Below are positions 24,153-28,176 of a stretch of DNA of 28,176 nt, in pieces. How positions within the stretch are numbered: the stretch's first letter is position 1; each line of letters opens with the position of its first letter. The position numbers and the translations under genes were made by a program. The notes under the pieces are model-generated. The model was not told the origin of the DNA. It made no database searches and saw only the letters and a program-made list of their open reading frames with translations. The DNA is taken from NCBI GenBank assembly GCA_019415525.1, contig DXZA01000068.1:1-28176 (forward strand), written 5' to 3'. Source of the stretch: Tyzzerella sp. GTDB lineage: Bacteria > Bacillota > Clostridia > Lachnospirales > Anaerotignaceae.

Positions 24153-24479
24153 CTACACAAAAATTTTCTGTATAAGTATCATATATATTATAGTTCCTGC
24201 ACCGATACTTATAAGATTACTTCTCTTCCATATATGCAAAATAATTACTATAATAATAGACACAATTTCAGGTATACCTCTACTACCGCTATATATATCC
24301 ACAGATTTAAGGCAATATACTATAAGTATAGTCATAACTGCTGGTGGAAGAACTTTTCCAAGATATATAATATTTTTTGGAACTTCTTTTTTCCCACCAA
24401 AAATTATAAATGGTATTGCTCTTGTAATAAAAGTACAAATAGCTACTACTAAAACTATAACAATACTATTATTTATCAA
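24153..24479 (-). CDS. azlD: AzlD-type branched-chain amino acid exporter small subunit
   Basis: A protein of about 108 residues with about four membrane helices and the AzlD pattern (VAICTFITRAIPFIIFGG near the start, YLGKVLPPAVMTILIVYCL in the middle). With AzlC it forms a branched-chain amino acid efflux system. I place the start at TTG 24479, seven bases after an AAGGTG-like site; an in-frame GTG at 24488 is possible but leaves no room for a ribosome site. It overlaps the end of azlC, as is usual for this pair. Confidence 0.88.
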   Translation of the reverse strand: MINNSIVIVLVVAICTFITRAIPFIIFGGKKEVPKNIIYLGKVLPPAVMTILIVYCLKSVDIYSGSRGIPEIVSIIIVIILHIWKRSNLISIGAGTIIYMILIQKIFV

Positions 24480-25170
24480 CAGTATCACCTTCTTTCTTAA
24501 TAATCGTATTTTTAAATAACATTAATATAAATACTGTTGATAAAAGTGCAGGAAGTATAAACTTATCGCTACCAAATATTATAAGACTTATAACTCCACA
24601 TATAACACCTGTAACAGCAGGTATATGACTTTTAAATGATATCCATTGTTCTGTAAAAATAACAGTAAAAAGTGCTGTCATAGCAAAATCTACTCCTGTT
24701 GTATCAAATGGTATAAACTCACCCATTAAACAGCCAAGCATAGAACCTAGTATCCAATATGAATGATTTAACACTGCAACAAAAAACATGTGCATTTTTT
24801 CATCTGTATCAGGTATATTTTTCAACGAGCATAATATAGAGTATGTTTCATCAGTAAGTGAAAATATCATATATATTGATTTTTCACCTAATTTTTTAAA
24901 TTTCTCTATAAAGGATAGTCCATAAAACATATGTCTACAATTTACTGATAAGGTCATTATGATTATTGATAAAAGACTAAGTCCGCCACCAATAAAACTT
25001 ATTAATACAAACTGCATAGAGCCTGCATATATAATTAAACTTGTAAAAAATGCCCATAAAATTCCATATCCCGCTTTTTGTAAAAGCAATCCATAGGCCA
25101 TACCTAAAAAAAGATAACCACATAATACAGGTATAGTATCAAAGAAAGCTATTTTAAAAGTTTTTTTCAT
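24469..25170 (-). CDS. azlC: AzlC-type branched-chain amino acid exporter large subunit
   Basis: A 233-residue membrane protein of the AzlC family, with the signature early helix GYLFLGMAYGLLLQKAGYG, the SLIIYAGSMQFVLI segment, and NCRHMFYGLSF followed by SLTDETYSI. Together with AzlD it exports leucine, isoleucine or valine analogues; in Bacillus it confers azaleucine resistance and is under Lrp-like AzlB control. No regulator gene is beside it. AGGAGGGGG precedes the ATG and a good promoter lies at 25200-25228. The T-box-controlled biosynthetic operon for the same amino acids is elsewhere in the window, but no direct link is visible. Confidence 0.93.
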   Translation of the reverse strand: MKKTFKIAFFDTIPVLCGYLFLGMAYGLLLQKAGYGILWAFFTSLIIYAGSMQFVLISFIGGGLSLLSIIIMTLSVNCRHMFYGLSFIEKFKKLGEKSIYMIFSLTDETYSILCSLKNIPDTDEKMHMFFVAVLNHSYWILGSMLGCLMGEFIPFDTTGVDFAMTALFTVIFTEQWISFKSHIPAVTGVICGVISLIIFGSDKFILPALLSTVFILMLFKNTIIKKEGDTVDK

Positions 25171-25199
25171 TTTTCCCCCTCCTAAGCCACATATCTCAT

Positions 25200-25228
25200 A
25201 TAATATATTTTAAATAAAACTATGTCAA
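25200..25228 (-). promoter_or_regulatory. Promoter of azlC-azlD
   Basis: On the minus strand, perfect TTGACA (25228-25223), a 17-base spacer and TATTAT (25205-25200). It is back to back with the superoxide reductase promoter. Confidence 0.75.
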
Positions 25229-25246
25229 CAAATTATATATTTATAT

Positions 25247-25280
25247 GATAATCAATGTATACAATATATTTTTGATTATC
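25247..25280. promoter_or_regulatory. Inverted repeat upstream of the superoxide reductase promoter
   Basis: GATAATCAA (25247-25255) and TTGATTATC (25272-25280) are perfect inverted nine-mers, 16 bases apart, ending two bases before the -35. The spacer contains the palindrome TGTATACA. It is a candidate operator between the divergent azlC and dfx genes; the regulator is unknown. Confidence 0.5.
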
Positions 25281-25282
25281 TA

Positions 25283-25310
25283 TTGAAATTTATATTTTTT
25301 ATGGTATAAT
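25283..25310 (+). promoter_or_regulatory. Promoter of the desulfoferrodoxin gene
   Basis: TTGAAA (25283-25288), a 16-base spacer and perfect TATAAT (25305-25310) with extended TGG. The transcript would begin within the inverted repeat at 25306-25330. Confidence 0.8.
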
Positions 25311-25330
25311 TATTTGTAACAAATAATTAT
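25306..25330. promoter_or_regulatory. Inverted repeat over the superoxide reductase -10 and start point (candidate PerR-like site)
   Basis: ATAATTATTTG and CAAATAATTAT form a perfect 11-base inverted repeat around TAA. It overlaps the -10 and the expected transcription start. The AT-rich TATAATTATT core recalls PerR boxes, which control superoxide reductase in some clostridia, but the match is partial and the call is inference. Confidence 0.5.
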
Positions 25331-25359
25331 TATTAATTAAAAGAAATGAGGGATATTTT

Positions 25360-25737
25360 ATGGTAAAATTCTTTAAATGTAGTACTTGTGGTAATTTTGT
25401 TGAAACTATCCATGTAACTCCTGTTCCTATGATGTGCTGTGGTAAAAAAATGGATGAAATAGTTGCAAATACAGTAGATGCCGCTTTCGAAAAGCATATC
25501 CCTGATGTTAAAATAGATGGAGACGTTATTCATGTTCAAGTAGGCTCTACTATCCACCCTATGACAGAAGAACATTATATTGAATGGATTTTAGTAGAAA
25601 CAGAAAAAGGAATACAGAGAAAAGACCTTAAACCAAATGAAGAACCTGTTGCAGATTTTGTTATTAAAGATGACAAAGCTATTGCTGTTTATGCATATTG
25701 TAATCTTCATGGTTTATGGAAATTCGAAATCAAATAA
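25360..25737 (+). CDS. dfx: Desulfoferrodoxin (2Fe superoxide reductase)
   Basis: A 125-residue two-domain protein that reduces superoxide to peroxide in the cytosol of anaerobes. The N-terminal desulforedoxin domain holds a rubredoxin-like iron through C7, C10, C26 and C27 (CSTC and CC). The C-terminal catalytic iron is ligated by H46, H66, H72, C114 and H117, seen in EKHIPDV, GSTIHPMTEEHY and YCNLHGLW, with K45 next to H46. All family ligands are present, so it is the complete 2Fe form rather than neelaredoxin. GAGGG precedes the ATG. It is a single-gene unit with two inverted repeats in the promoter region and a terminator shared with the converging PAP2 gene. Confidence 0.96.
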   Translation: MVKFFKCSTCGNFVETIHVTPVPMMCCGKKMDEIVANTVDAAFEKHIPDVKIDGDVIHVQVGSTIHPMTEEHYIEWILVETEKGIQRKDLKPNEEPVADFVIKDDKAIAVYAYCNLHGLWKFEIK

Positions 25738-25747
25738 ACTCAACAAA

Positions 25748-25773
25748 AAAGACCTCTTTAAAAAGAGGTCTTT
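25748..25773. terminator. Bidirectional terminator between dfx and the PAP2 gene
   Basis: AAAGACCTCTT / AAGAGGTCTTT with a four-base loop, directly after both stop codons of the converging genes. Confidence 0.88.
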
Positions 25774-25774
25774 A

Positions 25775-26314
25775 CTATTTTATCAATTTTTTTCTAAAAA
25801 TTTTACAAACAATAATACTTGTGATAGAACCAATTATAGCACCACATATTACATCACTTGGAAAATGTACTAAAAGATACATTCTTGAAATACCCATCAA
25901 AATTGCAAAAATAATCATAAAAAAACCTATTTTTTTATTCATATAAAGAAATACTACAGCAGCACCAAAAGCAGCTGTTGTATGACCTGATGGGAATGAA
26001 TAGTCTGATGGTTTATTAATTATTATATCCAACATAAGCCTATCAAAAGGACGTATCCTTGCAAAATATGGCTTTATACCAATATTAACTATTATAGCGG
26101 AAATAGCAAGTGATACAAGAAGAATAATTCCCCATTTACCAATGTTAGGATTTCTTTTTATAAATAAAATCATTATTAAACCAATAAGTATATAAAACCA
26201 ACCACCATTTCCCAGAAATGATATAAATTTCATTATACTATCAGTAAAAAGTCCACCTCTAATTTCATTTATAAACAAAATAATACTATCATCAAAACTT
26301 TGTATATATTCCAT
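25775..26314 (-). CDS. PAP2-family membrane phosphatase (possible undecaprenyl-diphosphate phosphatase)
   Basis: A 179-residue membrane protein with five or six helices. The three-part acid-phosphatase signature is complete: KPYFARIRP around residue 81, PSGHTTA around 108, and SRMYLLVHFPSD around 142-153, giving the catalytic histidines and aspartate on the outer face. Members dephosphorylate undecaprenyl diphosphate (BcrC-like) or lipid phosphates; which applies is not decided. GGGAGA precedes the ATG. mntP lies 14 bases upstream in the same direction, so the two are probably co-transcribed. Confidence 0.9.
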   Translation of the reverse strand: MEYIQSFDDSIILFINEIRGGLFTDSIMKFISFLGNGGWFYILIGLIMILFIKRNPNIGKWGIILLVSLAISAIIVNIGIKPYFARIRPFDRLMLDIIINKPSDYSFPSGHTTAAFGAAVVFLYMNKKIGFFMIIFAILMGISRMYLLVHFPSDVICGAIIGSITSIIVCKIFRKKLIK

Positions 26315-26328
26315 ATTTAAAATTCTCC

Positions 26329-26898
26329 CTATGTAAAATTAAAAATAGTATGTTCAAGAAGTATTTTTATTCCAATTATTATGAGTATAATTCCACCAAT
26401 TATTTCTGCTTTTTTATTTAAAATATCTCCTATACTATTTCCTATTATTCCACCAAAAAAAGAAAATATAAATGCAATAACGCCAATTATACTAGAAGCA
26501 TAAATAATATTAACATTAAGAATTGCAATACTTATACCTATAGCAAGAGCATCTATACTGGTTGCAATAGCTTGAATAATAATAGTTTTTCTATCAATAT
26601 AATATACTTCATAATCCTGTATATCTTCATCAAAACATTCTTTAATCATATTTACGCCTATAATCAAAAGAAGTATGAAAGCAATCCAATGGTCAAAAAC
26701 TTCTATGTATTGTCGTATATTAGTTCCTAATCCCCATCCTATTAATGGCATAATAAATTGAAATCCGCCAAAATAAAAACTTTGTCTAATAGAATCTTTA
26801 ATACTAAAGTTTTTTTTACTTATACCATTTGATATAGAAATGGCTAATGCATCCATAGCAAGACCTAATCCAATAAAAATAAGAGTAATAAATTTCAT
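26329..26898 (-). CDS. mntP: Manganese efflux pump MntP
   Basis: A 189-residue, six-helix exporter. Two repeated halves each carry the key acidic motif: GLAMDALAISISNGI near residue 13 and ATSIDALAIGISIAI near 110, whose aspartates bind Mn2+. I use ATG 26898, nine bases after GGAG; the frame extends upstream to 26913 and an ATG at 26904 sits too close to that site. No yybP-ykoY manganese riboswitch is visible in the roughly 70 AT-rich bases before it, in contrast to mntP in many bacteria. The PAP2 gene follows. Confidence 0.92.
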   Translation of the reverse strand: MKFITLIFIGLGLAMDALAISISNGISKKNFSIKDSIRQSFYFGGFQFIMPLIGWGLGTNIRQYIEVFDHWIAFILLLIIGVNMIKECFDEDIQDYEVYYIDRKTIIIQAIATSIDALAIGISIAILNVNIIYASSIIGVIAFIFSFFGGIIGNSIGDILNKKAEIIGGIILIIIGIKILLEHTIFNFT

Positions 26899-26970
26899 AA
26901 ACATATTCTCCAAATATAATAAATTATTTTATAATATTTTATTTTTATAACTAGCTAAAAATTCAAAACA

Positions 26971-27006
26971 AATTAAAAAGAGAAGCAAAAGCTTCTCTTT
27001 TTAATT
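26971..27006. terminator. Long perfect hairpin, terminator
   Basis: The AATTAAAAAGAGAAGC arm and its exact complement enclose an AAAA loop, a 16-pair stem with T-rich flanks. On the minus strand it is the first strong terminator after the tRNA operon. It also lies about 70 bases before mntP and would shield it from readthrough. Confidence 0.8.
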
Positions 27007-27317
27007 TTATGTCTGTAATGAAAACGCAGAATTGTAAGGGGCAATTCATATGCGTTCCAACTAGCAAAATAATTGTATACAAAATAAAATGTTCATTTAT
27101 TACTCACTCTAGTTTAGAGTATATATTAATATTAATAAAAAATCAAGGGTTTTGTTATAAAAATAACACTAATTTTTATATTTATATATTAATAAAATAT
27201 AAATAATTATTATATTTATAAAAAATTGAATTTTATAAAATAAAATATAATTTAAAAATTATTTAGCATACAAAATAATTTCGTTATTTTATTAACTATT
27301 CATTAAAATAAAAAAAA
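27007..27317. other. Non-coding AT-rich gap downstream of the tRNAs
   Basis: About 310 bases with no supported gene. A plus-strand frame at 27009-27206 has no ribosome site and a low-complexity composition. The stretch 27021-27056 is a distinct, less AT-rich hairpin, described separately. AAAATAA / TTATTTT at 27272-27290 is a minor hairpin that might weakly end the tRNA transcript. The rest is nearly pure A and T. Confidence 0.6.
27021..27056. repeat. Isolated hairpin element
   Basis: AACGCA-GAATTG (27023-27034) pairs with CAATTC-(ATA)-TGCGTT (27042-27056) around a loop TAAGGGG. Its composition differs from the surrounding AT-only sequence. It looks like a small dispersed repeat or its remnant, but only one copy is visible in this window. 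Confidence 0.45.
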
Positions 27318-27390
27318 TGGGAGTTACAGGGCTCGAACCTGTGACCCCCTGCTTGTAAGGCAGGTGCTCTCCCAGCTGAGCTAAACTCCC
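27318..27390 (-). tRNA. tRNA-Val (anticodon TAC)
   Basis: A 73-base cloverleaf on the minus strand. Acceptor GGGAGTT pairs with AACTCCC, the T-loop is GGTTCGAGCC, and the anticodon loop CTTACAA gives TAC (27355-27357). Discriminator A is followed by T residues, so CCA is not encoded. Third and last of the tRNA unit. Confidence 0.95.
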
Positions 27391-27421
27391 ATATTTTTAT
27401 TAAATTATTAAAATCAAAAAG

Positions 27422-27493
27422 TGACCCGTAAGGGAATCGAACCCTTGTTTCAGCCGTGAGAGGGCCGCGTCTTGACCGCTTGACCAACGGGCC
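27422..27493 (-). tRNA. tRNA-Glu (anticodon CTC)
   Basis: A 72-base cloverleaf on the minus strand. Acceptor GGCCCGT pairs with ACGGGTC (one G-U), the T-loop is GGTTCGATTCC, and the loop CTCTCAC gives anticodon CTC (27458-27460), reading GAG. CCA is not encoded. CTC is the minor glutamate anticodon, and in an AT-rich genome a TTC tRNA should also exist elsewhere. Confidence 0.93.
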
Positions 27494-27504
27494 TTGGTTG
27501 ATTA

Positions 27505-27581
27505 TGGTAGCGGAGGAGGGATTTGAACCCCCGACACCGCGGGTATGAACCGCGTGCTCTAGCCAACTGAGCTACTCCGCC
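27505..27581 (-). tRNA. tRNA-Met, elongator (anticodon CAT)
   Basis: Acceptor GGCGGAG pairs with CTCCGCT, including a G1-U72 wobble as in Bacillus elongator tRNA-Met. The loop TTCATAC gives CAT (27545-27547). The anticodon stem lacks the three G-C pairs of the initiator. CCA is encoded (27505-27507), unlike the two tRNAs that follow. A CAT anticodon could also be tRNA-Ile2, but the body resembles Met. Confidence 0.9.
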
Positions 27582-27618
27582 ACAACCCTTAAATCACTTT
27601 TTTGTGACTACTTGAACT

Positions 27619-27647
27619 ATTATACATACATTTTCATAATCTGTCAA
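27619..27647 (-). promoter_or_regulatory. Perfect-consensus promoter of the tRNA operon
   Basis: On the minus strand, TTGACA (27647-27642), exactly 17 bases, TATAAT (27624-27619). It reads into tRNA-Met, tRNA-Glu and tRNA-Val, as expected for stable RNA. Confidence 0.93.
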
Positions 27648-27661
27648 TATTTTTTTTATTT

Positions 27662-27985
27662 TTATTCATCAGCTTTATTAATTATAAGAATTTCATCTGA
27701 TTTTATAAGTCCAAGTTGTTCTCTTGCAATTTTTTCTATATATGCATCACTTTTATAATATTCCTGTTGGCTTTTATAATTAATATTTTTTTCTTTTTCA
27801 GCATCTATTTGAGCTTGTATAGCCTGTTCCTCTTTTAAAAGTTCATTATATTTTTCTTTTTGATAAAAATAGCTTACACTTATTCCAGCAATAAACATAC
27901 ACATAAACAAAACTGTTATTATCCATGTATAAGTTTTTTTCTTTTTATTTTGTACTCTTGGCCCTATATTTTTTCCTCTACTCAT
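27662..27985 (-). CDS. divIC: Septum formation initiator family protein (DivIC/FtsB)
   Basis: A 107-residue bitopic membrane protein with a short basic cytosolic tail (residues 1-18), one transmembrane helix (about 19-41), an external coiled coil rich in E, K and Q (about 43-75), and the conserved end YIEKIAREQLGLIKSDEILI. DivIC works with FtsL and DivIB to activate septal peptidoglycan synthesis. AAAGGAC precedes the ATG. A lysine-rich reading frame resembling the end of yabQ stops seven bases upstream, and the tRNA operon follows. This matches the yabP-yabQ-divIC neighbourhood of spore-formers. Confidence 0.92.
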   Translation of the reverse strand: MSRGKNIGPRVQNKKKKTYTWIITVLFMCMFIAGISVSYFYQKEKYNELLKEEQAIQAQIDAEKEKNINYKSQQEYYKSDAYIEKIAREQLGLIKSDEILIINKADE

Positions 27986-27991
27986 AAGAAC

Positions 27992-28176
27992 TCAGTCCTT
28001 TTGCTTTTTATGCTTAATATTTTTTGTTTTTTTCAAAAAAACTTTTGTCTTTATTTTTGCACAAAACCCCATTAAATGCAATAGTTTTAAACATTTTTTA
28101 TTTGTATATTTAAGTAATTTTATAACAGGTTTTAGCATTATTATATATATAATTTTTAGAGGAGTAGTTATTATTG
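27992..28176 (-). CDS. yabQ: Probable YabQ C-terminus (spore cortex protein), cut by the window edge
   Basis: One minus-strand frame stays open from the right edge for 60 codons and ends in TGA at 27992-27994, seven bases before divIC; the other two frames are full of stops. The product has a hydrophobic start (LKIIYIIMLKPVIKLL) and a lysine-rich tail (FLKKTKNIKHKKQKD), as at the end of YabQ, a membrane protein needed for spore cortex formation. Position directly before divIC is the main support. The start and transmembrane region lie outside the window, so the identity is inferred. Confidence 0.6.
   Translation of the reverse strand, partial: IITTPLKIIYIIMLKPVIKLLKYTNKKCLKLLHLMGFCAKIKTKVFLKKTKNIKHKKQKD

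Noticed and set aside
26899..26970. Manganese riboswitch (yybP-ykoY) before mntP
   Set aside because: The available leader is about 70 bases of nearly pure A and T, with none of the conserved GC-rich internal loops.
27009..27206. Plus-strand 65-codon frame between mntP and the tRNAs
   Set aside because: No ribosome site, low-complexity Ile/Lys/Tyr/Asn composition, and its start overlaps a hairpin element.
27860..28075. Plus-strand 71-codon frame over divIC
   Set aside because: It is antisense to divIC and to the probable yabQ tail, with Phe/Cys/Tyr-rich composition typical of a shadow frame.
1..28176. CRISPR arrays, insertion sequences, prophage or conjugation genes
   Set aside because: No regularly spaced direct repeats, transposase, integrase or phage structural genes were seen on either strand.

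Overview
The window is chromosomal DNA from a low-GC, AT-rich anaerobic member of the Clostridia, probably a spore-former. Pointers to this are consensus Gram-positive promoters and AGGAGG-type ribosome sites, frequent TTG starts, RNase J, an IreB-RuvX-DUF1292 cluster, an isoleucine-type T-box leader, desulfoferrodoxin (superoxide reductase), and the end of a probable yabQ reading frame in front of divIC at the right edge. Genus cannot be fixed from the sequence.

Left part (1-6510): a MarR regulator and a MATE efflux pump share two copies of the same operator-like palindrome. A convergent 23S rRNA uracil methyltransferase gene follows, then a divergent YabR-like S1-domain gene. Next is a T-box-controlled acetolactate synthase operon in which a minimal ACT-domain regulatory subunit precedes the large subunit.

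Centre (6512-20250): almost everything is on the minus strand. One compact run, rnhB-yraN-pgeF-(DUF512 radical SAM)-der-plsY-gpsA, covers RNA/DNA hybrid removal, peptidoglycan quality control, ribosome assembly and phospholipid synthesis. It has a good promoter at 12797-12825 and a terminator at 6473-6508. Upstream of it lie a stand-alone SUKH (SMI1/KNR4) gene, an rnjA-ylbF RNA-decay pair, the ireB-ruvX-DUF1292 set, a trio of an unrecognised gene, a HAD phosphatase and mtaB, and a small BFD-type 2Fe-2S protein.

Right part (20306-28176): a MYG1-family gene diverges from an L-lactate-dehydrogenase-family gene with an unusual substrate-specificity loop. Then come an overlapping DUF2156/GNAT acyltransferase pair, azlC-azlD, desulfoferrodoxin with two inverted repeats at its promoter, mntP and a PAP2 phosphatase, a Met-Glu-Val tRNA operon behind a perfect consensus promoter, divIC, and the probable 3' end of yabQ. 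The divIC-tRNA-Met-tRNA-Glu order recalls Bacillus subtilis, but the yabR-like S1 gene that sits between them there is at the opposite end of this window.

No insertion sequence, prophage, CRISPR array, toxin cassette or obviously new multi-gene system is visible. The most useful leads are regulatory (MarR operators, superoxide reductase promoter repeats, T-box), the atypical LDH loop, the orphan SUKH protein, and a hairpin element downstream of the tRNAs.
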